Assembly (NCBI GenBank): GCA_009760885.1 | Contig: CM019699.1 | Span: forward strand, 45,661,768 to 45,725,767 | Direction of reading: 5' to 3' | Origin: Achatina immaculata | Taxonomy: Eukaryota; Mollusca; Gastropoda; Stylommatophora; Achatinidae | Length of the DNA stretch: 64,000 nucleotides | Shown here: piece after piece, positions 35,490-46,994 of the stretch | How positions within the stretch are numbered: position 1 is the first letter of the stretch | Layout of the letters: the number at the start of each line of letters is the position of its first letter | Program-made: the position numbers and the translations under genes | Notes under the pieces: model-generated | Seen by the model: only the letters and a program-made list of their open reading frames with translations | Told to the model about the DNA's origin: nothing | Database searches by the model: none

Positions 35490-35870
35490 ACAGTAAAATG
35501 AAGGAATTAACACAGACAAGTGAAGGAATTAACACAGAAAAGTGAAGAAATTAGCATTTAAAAAGTGAAGGAATTAACACAGTAAATTTTTTTAAAAAAT
35601 TTTAAAAGTAAAGGAATTAACGGAGAAAACTGCAGGAAATATCACGATAAATGAAGGGACGACATAGAAAAACGAATACATAACAAACAAACAAACAAAC
35701 AAACAAACAAAGAAAACCACTGGTAAACCAACACAAGAAAAACGCACAAGAGAAGTCACAGGAAAGCACAGAAATGTCTCAAAAAAAAAAAAAAAAACTG
35801 TAGGAAATGCCACTAAACACAACAAAGGAAAACTTAGCGGAAAAACGTACAAAAAGATCACGGGAAGAAA
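35490..35870. repeat. Degenerate ~24-bp repeat
   Basis: gaaggaattaacacag recurs at about 24-bp spacing from 35500 to 35580. Looser agreement continues to about 35870, with a (CAAA)n run at 35684-35712. Confidence 0.6.
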
Positions 35871-36384
35871 ACTCAATGCTGTGACCATGACAGTTATTCA
35901 GTTCTTTCCCACAGCTGCTCTACTGTCTGACTCCACTCCCTCACCGGCTCCGTCTCCACACAAAATTGCTTCGCGACTCCGACCGCCATCTCCACAGCCC
36001 TAACTTGACAGTTGGCGTATGTCAAGTTTCTTGGCCTTCATCTTCTAAACGATTATTTACTTTATTTTCTGCGAAGACACCAAAAATCTAAGACAGTTTG
36101 AAGAGATCAGAATGACAGCGCTCACAGTTTTGCTGTCTGCCTGAGGTTCGGGTCCTTGTCAAGTACATGAAGAAACGTCAAGTTTCTTTCTGTAATATAT
36201 ATATTACAGAATATAATGATATAATGTTAAAAAAGAAAACAAAGAACTATTTTTATGTCTGTGCCTTTTTTTTTCTGTCTCTGTGCGGGGAAGTGAAGTG
36301 CACATTGTGGTATGTGCACTGCCTGGTATGGTGGGCATTGCTCCTTCTTTATGTCTCACCCTGACGGCGCCCTGATGGTGCAAT
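35871..36384. other. Unassigned intronic sequence
   Basis: No feature is recognised. Confidence 0.5.
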
Positions 36385-37080
36385 GATTGCCTGGTGTCAT
36401 AGATTGCCTTGTGTCATAGATTGCCTTGTGTCTTAGTTCACTGACTGCCTTGTGTCATAGTTTACCGACTGCCTTGTGTCTTAGTTTACTGATTGCCTTG
36501 TGTCATAGTTTACTGATTGCCTTGTGTCATAGTTTATTGATTGCTTTGTGTCATAATTTACTGACTGCCTTGTGTCATAGTTTACCGACTGCCTTGTGTC
36601 TTAGTTTACTGATTGCCTTGTGTCATAGTTTACTGATTGCCTTGTGTCATAGTTTATTGATTGCTTTGTGTCATAATTTACTGATTGCCTTGTGTCATAG
36701 TTTACTGATTGCCTTGTGTCATAGTTTACTGATTGCCTTGTGTCATAGTTTACTGATTGCTTTGTGTCATAGTTTATTGATTGCTTTGTGTCATAATTTA
36801 CTGATTGCCTTGTGTCATAGTTTACCGACTGCCTTGTGTCATAGTTTACTGATTGCCTTGTGTCATAGTTTATTGATTGCTTTGTGTCATAATTTACTGA
36901 TTGCCTTGCGTTATAGTTTACTGATTGCCTTGTGTCATAGATTGCCTTGTGTCATAGATTGCCTTGTGTCACAGTTTAGTGACTGTCTTGTGTCACAGTT
37001 TAGTGACTGTCTTGTGTCACAGTTTAGTGACTGTCTTGTGTCACAGTTTAGTGACTGTCTTGTGTCACAGTTTACGTTTT
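36385..37080. repeat. 24-bp minisatellite, about 29 copies
   Basis: The unit is tgattgccttgtgtcatagt plus ttac. Because 24 is divisible by three, the + strand is open for about 250 codons with an eight-residue repeat (LIALCHSL). This frame has no start context, splice support or known homologue and is judged non-coding. Confidence 0.94.
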
Positions 37081-37083
37081 CTC

Positions 37084-37205
37084 CCTGGCTAAGCCTGTTA
37101 CTGGGGGTAGCAATGGAGAGGTGGGACAGGGTCTTGATCAGCTACGGTTTCACCAACCCGAAGGCCAGCATATAGCTACGGTACGTTGATAGTTAAATCG
37201 TACAG
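37084..37205 (-). mobile_element. Family X fragment
   Basis: ggctaagcctgttactgggg, gggacagggtcttgatcagc and aggccagcatatagctac match the family X core. It directly abuts the 24-bp array. Confidence 0.72.
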
Positions 37206-38140
37206 AGTCCTTATCTTCCACGGTCTGGACAAATAATGACAACATGAGGATTTCAAAATATAATAATAATATAATAGTGTTGTGTTCTTTTTGTACACAA
37301 AAAAACCCCCCAAAAAACTAGACAAGAGGCAGACGAAGACAAAGAGAGAAAACAGCGTACAGTTTGACACTTTTGAACATCATCACAAAAATATTTGAGG
37401 GAAAAAAAAAGACGGAGACTTGCTGTCATGAGTACATATGATGATGATTATGATGATGGTGATGATGATTTCTGTCAGGCAGTCAGGAGTGTCTCTAAGT
37501 GCGTCACCTGAGGGATTATATGAATGTTTCTGTCAGGCAAGAACAAATCCCAAGGAGTTCCATGTTGCGAGACAGAGCAATCAGGCCACAGGCAGCAGGA
37601 AAAACAGAAACATCCAAAAAATCTTCGAGATACACAAAATTCTCTAAAAACACAAATTAGGTCTTTCTGACACACCAAAGCTCCCAGGTTTGGCACCGCG
37701 CGCCTTTCGGCGCCAAGTTTTCCCAGCCAATCACTTTCGTCTGCGCCTGTCGTCTTGGTGGGATTTAGCGTGAGTAAACATATCAGCTGGCGCTCACATA
37801 TCACGCACAGATACAAGGCCAAAGATACCCCCACGGTCCAAGCTAGTAGGCGGGATGATGAGCCAAGTCGAGGAACTGACGAGCCATCGTCGATCAGGAA
37901 AGTCAGTGATGAGCCAAGTCAGAGAATGAATGGCTCATAGTCTGATGGTGAAACTAACTCGGGGAGTTGAGGGACTATCACTGGCCGGAGCATGTGCAGG
38001 CTGGAGAGGGAAGGATGTATGAGCGAGGCTAGTGGAGGAATGAAAAGCGGGGAATCATGGGAAGCCCTTCTAGAACAATTAACCGGAAGTAAAAACAGGG
38101 TTAATGGCAGTCACCAAAATGGCGTCATTAGAAAACCAGT
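37206..38140. other. Intronic sequence with a GC-rich, CCAAT-containing patch
   Basis: Mostly unassigned. 37680-37760 is GC-rich, with a ggcgccaag E2F-like word and a ccaatca CCAAT box close together. A (GAT)n tract lies at about 37438-37468. 37850-37940 has a weak gatgagccaagtc duplication. Confidence 0.4.
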
Positions 38141-38144
38141 ATGT

Positions 38145-38240
38145 AATAATAATAATAATAATAATAATAACAACAATAATAATAATAATACAAAGAAGAA
38201 GAATAAAAAGATGATGATGATGATGATGAAGAAGAAAAAG
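38145..38240. repeat. (AAT)n and (GAT)n microsatellites
   Basis: AAT units interrupted by AAC are followed by ATG/AAG units. The surrounding 38241-38660 holds nothing recognised. Confidence 0.93.
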
Positions 38241-38662
38241 AAAGACCCGGCACGTGCTCGCTGGTAAAGTTTTAAACAGAAAGCAGCAGGAAAGACTTTC
38301 CTAACTGGCTTACAAGAGAACGAGGCAAACTCTCGCCCAGAAACACAACAACAACAACAATAACAAAAGCTGAGAGCTGTCAAGTGCTTCTCTTGACTTT
38401 CTTGACCACAACTTTCCTGCGCAGAAACTTGAGTTCTTTTGTCTGTTTTTGTATGTCTCTCTCTGTCTTTTTTTTTTTTTATGAAACTGTTTTCGCTTTA
38501 GCCATGACGGTAACAGAGGAGACAACTTGTTAGAAAAAAATGGATACAGATTTGTCATGGAACATCTCGACTGGATGGGATAATTAATTTGAAATCACTT
38601 AATTAATGTTTATAGCCAGTGTTAGTGGTGGTAATAGCGTAGTAAAAATATTAACAAATGCA

Positions 38663-38700
<38 letters not shown>

Positions 38701-39087
38701 TCTTTTAGACTCTTTTGAAAGCAAATGCCTAAGGAAAATACTCGGCATCAAGTGGAATGAATTCAAGAACAATGCAGAGATAGGACAGATGACTGAACAA
38801 CAACCAGTCTCATGGGTGATCAGGAAAAGGAGATGGACATATGTTGGTCACTTGATGAGAAGAAATGATCAGAGAATCCCAAAACAAGCTATCAAGTGGA
38901 ACACAACAGGGCGAAGAAAAAGAAGCAGACCGCGTGAAACTTTGAAGAGGACATTATTAAGAGAGGCCAAATTAACAGGCATAAAATCCTTTGATCAGGT
39001 TGAAAGACTCGCCGAAGACAGGAAAAATTGGCGAACTATTTTGCGAGCCCTATGTGACGTTTAACGGCACGAGAAGGATATAAGAAG

Positions 39088-39095
<8 letters not shown>
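38701..39095 (+). pseudogene. LINE-A, 5'-truncated copy with intact frame
   Basis: The frame is open from 38701 to the stop at 39064: FESKCLRKILGIKWNEFKNN, RRWTYVGHLMRRNDQRIPKQ, KWNTTGRRKR, RPRETLKRTLLREAKLTG, LAEDRKNWRTILRALCDV. The 3' end is the family terminus, gtttaacggcacgagaagga, with an ata-rich tail. It lies inside an (AT)n tract on both sides (38666-38700 and 39090-39155), so its target duplication cannot be read. It corresponds to the last ~120 codons of the full element. Confidence 0.88.
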
Positions 39096-39145
<50 letters not shown>

Positions 39146-39705
39146 ATATATATACTAAAGAAGAACAAACAAGAAAACAGTTGGAGACGACCTAGTACAC
39201 GTCACATGATGATTGTTCCAGGCGTAAACAAATTTTACAATGTCAAGTTTGTTATACAAGCAAGGGTGTCATGATGTACTGATACGACGCGTCCCCTACG
39301 AGACGATAGCAAGATTTAAAATATAATCCCCACCACTCCCCCCCCCCAACCCCCCGAACCCCCCGGCTGCCGTTCTGTCTGCCAACATAAACCTGGGAAC
39401 TAATGGTTTCTGACAGGCGGTTTGGCGCTTGATTAACATCCCCGGGGGATGTGAAAAAGGAGGGGGGGGGGCGGGTAATGAATCTGCTCATTTCTTCACT
39501 GCCTGGAAAAACGACACCTTTTTCTCAGCGGTGAGTACCAACAAGTGGTTGCTGAGAGGCTGTCAGTTCGGACCCACGGGCGCACTCGTCCACGGCCTCG
39601 GAGCTCGTCTTAAGTTCTGACCAGGGCCGTCAGACTGACTTCCTGTCTTCTTACATCAGCTGATCTAGGACGTCTCCACACACACACACAGACACACACA
39701 CACAC

Positions 39706-39749
<44 letters not shown>

Positions 39750-40049
39750 TTCATGTTCGTGTCGCTGCTGTGTGACCTTGGGGCTCCGAACCTCACCCAC
39801 CTGGCAGCTGTTCTGGCTGGGAAGATTCTGCGACCACGAGGGATGCCTGTGGCGGGGAGCTGGCTGCTGCATATTTTTCGTCAATTCCCAGAGCGGACCT
39901 AAAGCTCCACCACCTTTGAGACCTTGTCCACGCAAGCGTTGTCAGCCTTAGACTGGATTGCTTAGTTTTAGACTAAGATAGTTTACCTCATAATCAAAGT
40001 CACCACCACGTAATGATTATTCATACAGTTTACCGTACTCATAATGGTT
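39096..40049. other. Intronic sequence with (AT)n, poly-C/poly-G and (CA)n
   Basis: It contains an (AT)n remainder to about 39155, a C-rich stretch at 39330-39365, a G run near 39463 and (CA)n at about 39677-39745. No gene is recognised. Confidence 0.6.
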
Positions 40050-40488
40050 AGTGAGACAGCTTACCACATAAACAGACAACATAATGTTTAGTGAGACAGC
40101 TTACCACATAAACAGACACCATAATGTTTACTGAGACAGCTTACCACATAAACAGACAACATAATGTTTACTGAGACAGCTTACCACATAAACAGACGAC
40201 ATAATGTTTACAGAGACAGCTTACCACATAAACAGACAACATAATGTTTACTGAGACAGCTTACCACATAAACAGACAATATAATGTTTACTGAGACAGT
40301 TTACCACATAAACAGACAACATAATGTTTAGTGAGACAGCTTACCACATAAACAGACACCATAATGTTTACTGAGACAGTTTACCACATAAACAGACAAC
40401 ATAATGTTTACTGAGACAGCTTACCACATAAACAGACAACATAATGTTTACTGAGACAGTTTACCACATAAACAGACAACATAATGTT
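40050..40488. repeat. 40-bp minisatellite, about 11 copies
   Basis: The unit is cataatgtttactgagacag plus cttaccacataaacagacaa. Copies are highly uniform. Confidence 0.95.
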
Positions 40489-40530
40489 ATAATTTGGTCG
40501 GTACGTTCTCCTCTGCATTGCTGCAGTTTT

Positions 40531-40800
40531 TGACCCGTTAGCGTAGTGGTTAAAGCATTCGTCTAGCAACCAAATGGTCGAGGGTTCGAATCCCCAGCTA
40601 GCGGGATTTTCCCCCCTGACCAGTACGGCCCCGAGGTCAACCCAGCCCTGTAAAATGGGTACCAGAGAAAATCTGGGAAGGAAAGGCAGCGAGGAAAGGA
40701 ACCGGCCACCCTACCTCATAAGCTGATGGCCCAGCATAATGAGGTCTCTAACGCTTCATCCCCTACGGCATTTTCTATGGGACTGTCTTTACCCGTCTTG
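40531..40800 (+). mobile_element. tRNA-derived SINE
   Basis: The head has a near-perfect RNA polymerase III A box (tagcgtagtgg, about 40540) and B box (gggttcgaatccc, about 40582). cccgttag and ctagcggg can form an acceptor-like stem around them. The anticodon arm does not fold properly, so this is not a working tRNA. A ~190-bp unrelated body follows (taaaatgggtaccag, aaccggccaccctacct, gatggcccagcataatgagg), as in molluscan SINEs. The 3' end is approximate. Confidence 0.82.
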
Positions 40801-41149
40801 ATAGATTAGGTTTTGTACAGGTAGGAGTTGGTGATCATGCTTCTTTATTCCGCACGTTCTCGAGTGTTAGTTTAGTTGCTTTCTCTAATCCATATTAGAA
40901 TATATTTCTTCATTCTTCACGGTTTCTAATGTTAGTTTAGTTGCCTTCTCTAATCCGCACTACATATTAAGGACGATGAAAATAACGAAACAACAGAGAA
41001 ACTAAAAAATAGCACTTATCTGGTTTAGATATTGTTGCTAAGTGCTTGATTGACGTATGTCCGAAGTCATCACCAGGATCTCTGCCAGAAAGCTGTTATT
41101 TATTATGTTTCTGTGTTATTTTGTTATTTCCCTCATCCTAATTTTTCTT
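40801..41149. other. Unassigned intronic sequence
   Basis: A short duplication around tagtttagttgc..ttctctaatcc (about 40870 and 40935) is the only structure seen. Confidence 0.5.
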
Positions 41150-41480
41150 CCTGGAAATGCGAGCTGATGTTCTTGGAGGCGGATGCGGTGGAGATGTTGA
41201 GGCACAACATCTTGTTTTGGGTAGGAACGGGCCATGGCGGATATTTTTTCGGTACCCTGAGTACAGGTAAAGTGCACCCTGATGTGGAATACTTCTTTAT
41301 CAGACTCCACCACCACGAGTACTAAGGCCGTCAATGACCCGTTAGCCAGGCTAGGCCTGTTACTGCGGGCACCAGTGAAGAGGTGGGACAGGGTCTTGGT
41401 CAGCTGTGGTTCACTAATGCTGACGCTAGCATGTCAGCTACAGGTCGCTGATTGCTAAATCGGACAGGGTCTTTTTGCCC
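41150..41480 (-). mobile_element. Family X copy
   Basis: It has all body landmarks in order: gcggtggagatgttgaggca, atcagactccaccaccacga, ccaggctaggcctgttactg, ggtcttggtcagctgtggtt, gctgacgctagcatgtcagc. It is one of the most complete copies, but without an obvious (TTC)n run beside it. Confidence 0.75.
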
Positions 41481-41569
41481 TCCACCCCCTCCACCCCCGC
41501 GACCATGTCATTCTTAATGAAGGCATACCGCCGAAATATTGGTTTGTTGCTGTCCGTGATACATTTCCA

Positions 41570-41955
41570 CGTGACTGTCTCGTTGTCTGTGTTATATTTC
41601 TACGCGATTTCTCATTGTCTGTGTTATATTTCTAAGCGATCGTCTCATTGTCTGTGTTATATTTCTACGCGATCGTCTCATTGTCTGTGTTATATTTCTA
41701 CGCGATCGTCTCATTGTCTGTGTTATATTTCTACGCGATCGTCTCATTGTCTGTGTTACATTTCTACGCGATCGTCTCATTGTCTGTGTTACATTTCTAC
41801 GCGATCGTCTCAATGTCTGTGTTATATTTCTAAGCGATCGTCTCATTGTTTGTGTTATATTTCTACGCGATCGTCTCAGTGTCTGTGTTACATTTCTACG
41901 CGATCGTCTCATTGTCTGTGTTACATTTCCACGTGACCGTCTCATTGTCTGTTTT
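41570..41955. repeat. 33-bp minisatellite, about 12 copies
   Basis: The unit is cgatcgtctcattgtctgtg plus ttatatttctacg. Each unit carries CGCGATCG-like CpG sites, unusual for this AT-rich intron. Frames open on both strands (153 and 122 codons) follow from the 33-bp period. Confidence 0.95.
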
Positions 41956-41994
41956 GGCATTCCTCTCCGCTTTTACTTCTTTCTATTTTTTTAA

Positions 41995-42970
41995 ACAGCG
42001 CCATATACCTCTATATCTACTCTACTAGAACCAGTAAAACTACACTATACACCTCTATATCTACTCTACTAGAACCAGTAAAACTACGCCATAAATCTCT
42101 ATATCTACTCTACTAGAACCAGTAAAACTACGCCATATACCTCTATATCTACTCTACTAGAACCAGTAAAACTACGCCATATACCTCTATATCTACTCTA
42201 CTAGAACCAGTAAAACTACGCCATATACCTCTATATCTACTCTACTAGAACCAGTAAAACTACGCCATATACCTCTATATCTACTCTACTAGAACCAGTA
42301 AAACTACACCATATACCTCTATATCTACTCTACTAGAACCAGTAAAACTACGCCATATACCTCTATATCTACTCTACTAGAACCAGTAAAACTACGCCAT
42401 ATACCTCTATATCTACTCTACTAGAACCAGTAAAACTACGCCATATACCTCTATATCTACTCTACTAGAACCAGTAAAACTACACTATACACCTCTATAT
42501 CAACTCTACTAGAACCAGTAAAACTACACTATACACCTCTATATCTACTCTACTAGAACCAGTAAAACTACACTATACACCTCTATATCAACTCTACTAG
42601 AACCAGTAAAACTACACCATATACCTCTATATCAACTCTACTAGAACCAGTAAAACTACACTATACACCTTTATATCAACTCTACTAGAACCAGTAAAAC
42701 TACACTATACACCTCTATACCAACTCTACTAGAACCAGTAAAACTACACTATACACCTCTATATCAACTCTACTAGAACCAGTAAAACTACACTATACAC
42801 CTCTATATCTACTCTACTAGAACCAGTAAAACTACACTATACACCTCTATATCTACTCTACTAGAACCAGTAAAACTACACTATACACCTCTATATCTAC
42901 TCTACTAGAACCAGTAAAACTACACCATATATCTCTATATCTGCTCTATCAGAACCAGTAAAAGCTAAAC
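41995..42970. repeat. 44-bp minisatellite, about 22 copies
   Basis: The unit is ccagtaaaactacgccatat plus acctctatatctactctact and agaa. Copies with tacgccatatacc fill the first half. Copies with tacactatacacc, and atcaact for atctact, fill the second. Confidence 0.95.
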
Positions 42971-43065
42971 TATATATCATTGACTTCTTCTTTAAAAATG
43001 TGTTTTTTGTTTTCTCTTTATGCTTGTTCATGTTGTATGTTGAAACATGCTTTCAAATCACATCG

Positions 43066-43270
43066 CTGCTGTCGTCTAAGTTCTGTTTAATGTGTCCATC
43101 ATCCAAGTCTACAAACCATAAAGTTATGTTAACTTTCTGTCATCTAACTTCTTTTTGATGTGTCCATCATCCAAGTCTACAAAACATAAAGTTATGTTAA
43201 CTTTCTGTCATCTAAGTTCTGTTTAATGTGTCCATCATCCAAGTCTACAAAACAAAAAGTTATGTTAACT
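43066..43270. repeat. 68-bp repeat, three copies
   Basis: atccaagtctacaaa recurs at 43101, 43169 and 43237. The block includes gttctgtttaatgtgtccat and aaagttatgttaac. Confidence 0.9.
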
Positions 43271-43369
43271 CTCGGGGAACCTTTTACAAATGTTTCGTTC
43301 TCACATCATGAGCGACATTTTTTATCAGTTTTTCTGCTACTGTTGGAAATCAAAGTGTCCTTTCTGCTA

Positions 43370-43456
<87 letters not shown>
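43370..43456. repeat. (CT)n(CA)n microsatellite
   Basis: Adjacent CT and CA dinucleotide runs. Confidence 0.96.
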
Positions 43457-43458
<2 letters not shown>

Positions 43459-43529
43459 GGAGTCATTCACTCTTTACATGCCGTACAGGACAGCCTTGGC
43501 GATCGTGCGTCAAAAACAAAAGTGGAAGG

Positions 43530-44125
43530 TAAGAAGATAAAATTAACTGGAAGTACGTAGGCACCTAACTGAGCTCAAGAGCAAAATAACGCAAAGAAAA
43601 AGTGATGTTTCAGAAAGTGAAAAGTATTCTGTGTAAGAAATCACTGTCACTGAGAGAGAGGAAAAGGTAACTCCAGTGCTACATCGAGCCAGTTTTATTT
43701 TACGTATGTGAGGCTTGGTCAGTCATTAATGAGGTACAGCGCCATCTGGAGGCCACTGAAGTGTGGTTCCTTAGAAGAATGCTAGGAACAGCACAGACAA
43801 CGTAGAAATCAAATGAGGAGACAAGCTGTAGAAGCAACACAAACAATAACAAAAGTCAGAAAAAGGCAATCCATATCAGCAGGACATGTTCTACAGCGAA
43901 GCAAGCTAGAATACAATGTGACAACAGAAAGACAGAAGGCAAAAGAGATCGAGGCAGACAGAGAGATGAAATGAAGGATGGACTAAGAAGATGGCAGGGA
44001 GGGAGAGCGCCAGGACAGCTGATAGTCAACATTCCACACGGGAAACTGGGAAAAAACATGATCGCGAACTTCAGCTGGCAGGGCAACTTACAGATATATG
44101 TGGGTGTCGTAAGTATGACAAGAGT
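43530..44125 (+). pseudogene. LINE-B-related fragment
   Basis: Broken + strand coding sequence reads CYIEPVLFYVCEAW, then RHLEATEVWFLRRMLGTAQ, a frameshifted fingers-to-tail block with aggacatg in place of the usual GHVLRR coding, KRDRGRQRDEMKDGLRRW, and MIANFSWQG. The order matches LINE-B reverse-transcriptase tails elsewhere in the window. Several frameshifts and a stop after AQTT show it is dead. Confidence 0.75.
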
Positions 44126-44164
44126 ATCCAGGTACAACTTGTACGCACAACATACATATACCTC

Positions 44165-45300
44165 ACCTGTGTACAACATATCATTCATTCATTCATTTGC
44201 ATGTCCCTTGCGGAACTCTGCCTCCCTAACAGCTCTCCTGTAGGCCTCTTGGTTGTGAGCAAGATGGCCTGCTGCTGATGCATCCATTTGCAGATTATCA
44301 ACGATGTCTTGCAGTCATCTTGGCCTTGGTCTTCCTCTCTTTCTTTTCCCATTATGTACCCTTCCAAGACGGTTTTCTCTAGATTATCATGACGTTTAAT
44401 GTGTCCAAAATATTTCAGTTTTCTCTGTTTACTAGCCAGCCTCCTTCTTCAATATTAAGTTTTTGTAGTATGGATATATTTGTTCTTTTTTGTGTCCACG
44501 ATATTTGAAGAACTCTTCTGTAGCATTTACATTCAAAGGCATTTATGTGTTTCTCAGCTGTTTTGTTAAGTGTCCAGGTCTCACAGGCATATGTTGCGAT
44601 GGGAAAAATGCATGCCCTTAAAAATCTTATTTTTATAGTTCTGTCTGTTCCTCAGTCAATCAATCAATCAATAAATCTCCACAGCTTCTTTAGTTGCTTT
44701 ACTTTCTAAAGAGCGATAGATGTCCTTCTTTTAATTTCCCTCATTGTATCTCCATTATTAGTTAGTAATGATCCAAAATATTCAAAACTCCCCACCTCTT
44801 CCAAATTTTCCTCAATGATACATATTTCAGCTGCCTTGTTTGTTTTGTAACCTGTCTCATGGTTGATCAGAAAAAAGATGGACATATGTCGGTCATATGA
44901 TGAGAAGAAACAATCAGAGAATCCCCAAACAAACTATCAAATAGATCACAACAGAAAAAGAGGTTGACCACGTGAAACTCTAAAGAGGACATTGTGAAGA
45001 GAAGCCAATTCAGTGGGCATAACACCCATTGATGAGATTGAAAAACTCGCCGAAGACAGGACATCGTGGCGAACTACCATGAGGGCCCTATGTGACGTTT
45101 AACGGCACGGGAAGGATGTAAGAAGATGTATTTGTTTTGTCAGGTGTCATCAATTTAGTTTTTTTCGCATTAAGTTAGAGGTTTTGTTCTTCACTGTTCT
45201 TACGGACTGACATAATTAGTTTTTCCATTCCTTTTTGTGTTGTGAACAGTAATACTGTGTCATCAGCATATCTAATCTCTGGTGCTTCATAACCTCCCAA
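44165..45300 (-). pseudogene. LINE family E copy, split by a nested LINE-A insertion
   Basis: On the - strand the upstream half (45141-45300) reads PEIRYADDTVLLFTTQKGME, including the catalytic YADD of a reverse transcriptase, then LNAKKTKLMTP. The downstream half (44165-44838) reads CETWTLNKTAEKHINAFECK, VLQISWTQKRTNISILQKL, KERKTKAKM and ends in a (GAAT)n tail near 44175. The halves are separated by a LINE-A insertion at 44849-45130 and match one element when it is ignored. Frameshifts occur in both halves. Confidence 0.85.
44849..45130 (+). pseudogene. LINE-A insertion nested in LINE-E, with 10-bp target duplication
   Basis: A 282-bp 5'-truncated LINE-A end, opposite in strand to its host, is flanked by tttgttttgt at 44839-44848 and 45131-45140. 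Blocks such as RWTYVGHMMRRNNQRIPKQ are recognisable. Frameshifts and a stop distort the remainder before the terminus gtttaacggcacgggaagga. It is older than the intact LINE-A copies at 38701 and 62798. Confidence 0.88.
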
Positions 45301-45597
45301 CAGCAGGCCAGGCGACGTACTGACCATATCACACTCTAGTGTGCTGACAGGTCAAGGAAAATATGGGCACTAACACCATATTCCTATGTGCCTCTAAGGC
45401 ATGACAGGATTACCTCTTTTAACAGCATATAGACATCGGATTTTTGGTACGGCGGGTAGTCGTACAAAAACATTTTGAATATCTTAAATAAGATGTTTTT
45501 TTTAAAATGATAACTGCCAGCAGCATTATCAGTTCGACCTCCACTCAGATATCAGCTGTAGCTTGATCAGCAGTATGGCAGAAAAAAAAGATTGCTC
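45301..45597. other. Unassigned intronic sequence
   Basis: Nothing is recognised; it may hold further degraded LINE-E sequence. Confidence 0.4.
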
Positions 45598-45915
45598 AAA
45601 ACATGGACAAATAACGGCCACATTCCATAAAAACATGGACAAATAACAGCCACATTTCCTAAAAACATGAACAAATAACAGCCACATTTCCTAAAAACAT
45701 GAACAAATAACGGCCACATTTCCTAAAAACATGAACAAATAACAGCCACATTTCCTAAAAACATGAACAAATAACGGCCACATTTCCTAAAAACATGAAC
45801 AAATAACAGCCACATTTCCTAAAAACATGAACAAATAACGGCCACATTTCCTAAAAACATGGATAAATAACGGCCACATTTCCTAAAAACATGGACAAAT
45901 AACAGCCACATTCCC
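45598..45915. repeat. 32-bp minisatellite, about 10 copies
   Basis: The unit is aaaaacatgaacaaataaca plus gccacatttcct. The alternation of cagcc and cggcc in neighbouring copies suggests that a 64-bp dimer was amplified. Confidence 0.94.
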
Positions 45916-45999
45916 CTGAACTGATGATGTTTTTTCTCTGCAGACAAACAGCACAGGAATGCTAGGAATATTGTACAGGCAAGAACATAGAGCTTATAG

Positions 46000-46290
46000 C
46001 ACAACAAATGTCAACATTTAGTCTACAGAGAACAAGTGCCCCGTGGCCTCAGCAACGAGTTACATTTCACAGATACAGCCCCACAGCGCGACGCCCCGAG
46101 CCTCGGCTCTGCGAAGATAACGCGAGATTTGGGGAGATTTTCTCGCTTTCGGTTTATCAACATGAAAGAAGGCCTAAACAGCCACCTGGGGCGATTTCTC
46201 TCAGGCACCCCCCACACCAGGCAGCGCGGCCCTCGATCTTAACGCTCTAGCTGTGGGTGGAGGGAAAGACGGCCAGTGATAAGCAGACAA
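46000..46290. promoter_or_regulatory. GC-rich intronic block with three GATA motifs, candidate enhancer
   Basis: This non-repetitive block is distinctly GC-richer than its surroundings and lies in the GATA intron, about 4 kb before the second coding exon. WGATAR motifs are at 46115-46120 (agataa), 46154-46159 (ttatca, - strand tgataa) and 46277-46282 (tgataa). An E-box-like cacctg (about 46190) is also present. An autoregulatory enhancer is a hypothesis only. Confidence 0.35.
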
Positions 46291-46649
46291 AATATACACG
46301 TGGAACAGAACTAGTTAGAAGTTTGGTGATGTGGAAGGGTGGAGGAAGATTGAGAGAGAAGATAAAAGATAAGATGCGACAACGACAGAAAGCTAAGGGG
46401 ACCGACCCCACCCCCAACCCCTAAATGGGGATAAACTAGACAAATTAAGATAGGAATGAATGCTAAATATTATCATGATTACCAGTTGTGAACAACTGCT
46501 GCCATCTTTGATGTGTTCTGTCGAGTTATCCTGTTACACTGTCTGTTAAATTATCTCTCTGTCTTCCTCTACTTTTATTTCATTTTTTTTCTAATTCAAT
46601 GTTAAGCCTCTTTGATCGTCCTCCTTGCATAATCAAACATGCTGGCAAC

Positions 46650-46795
46650 AAAACCAAATATTCTCACAGCAAAACCCAAATATTCTCACAGCAAAAAACA
46701 AACATTCTCACTGAAAAAAAAAACAACATATATTCCCACAGTAAAACCAAATATGCTCACAACAGAACCAAACATATTCAAAGCAAAATCACATC
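46650..46795. repeat. ~22-bp degenerate repeat
   Basis: attctcacagcaaaa and variants recur about seven times at 19-25 bp spacing. 46291-46649 and 46796-46990 hold nothing recognised. Confidence 0.7.
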
Positions 46796-46994
46796 TTCTG
46801 GTTACAATATTTTCTTTTCCAGTGATGTATATTAGCACAACTTGAAAAAAATATTTCAAATTTACTTTAGAAAAAAAAAGGAGAAAATCACAATAATCAG
46901 TGATCTTTAAATTAATAATACAATCACAAAAGACACATTTATAGTCCATTTTATATTTAGAACAGTCGTTACTAATTTTCATTTGTAGTTTTCA

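Noticed and set aside
36426..37175. 249-codon + strand frame with an eight-residue repeat
   Set aside because: It lies entirely in the 24-bp minisatellite plus a family X fragment; there is no start context, splice signal or homologue.
40531..40605. Functional tRNA gene
   Set aside because: A and B boxes and an acceptor-like stem are present, but the anticodon arm does not fold and a SINE body follows.
41475..41960. Overlapping long frames on both strands
   Set aside because: A 33-bp period keeps several frames open at once; no codon bias separates them.
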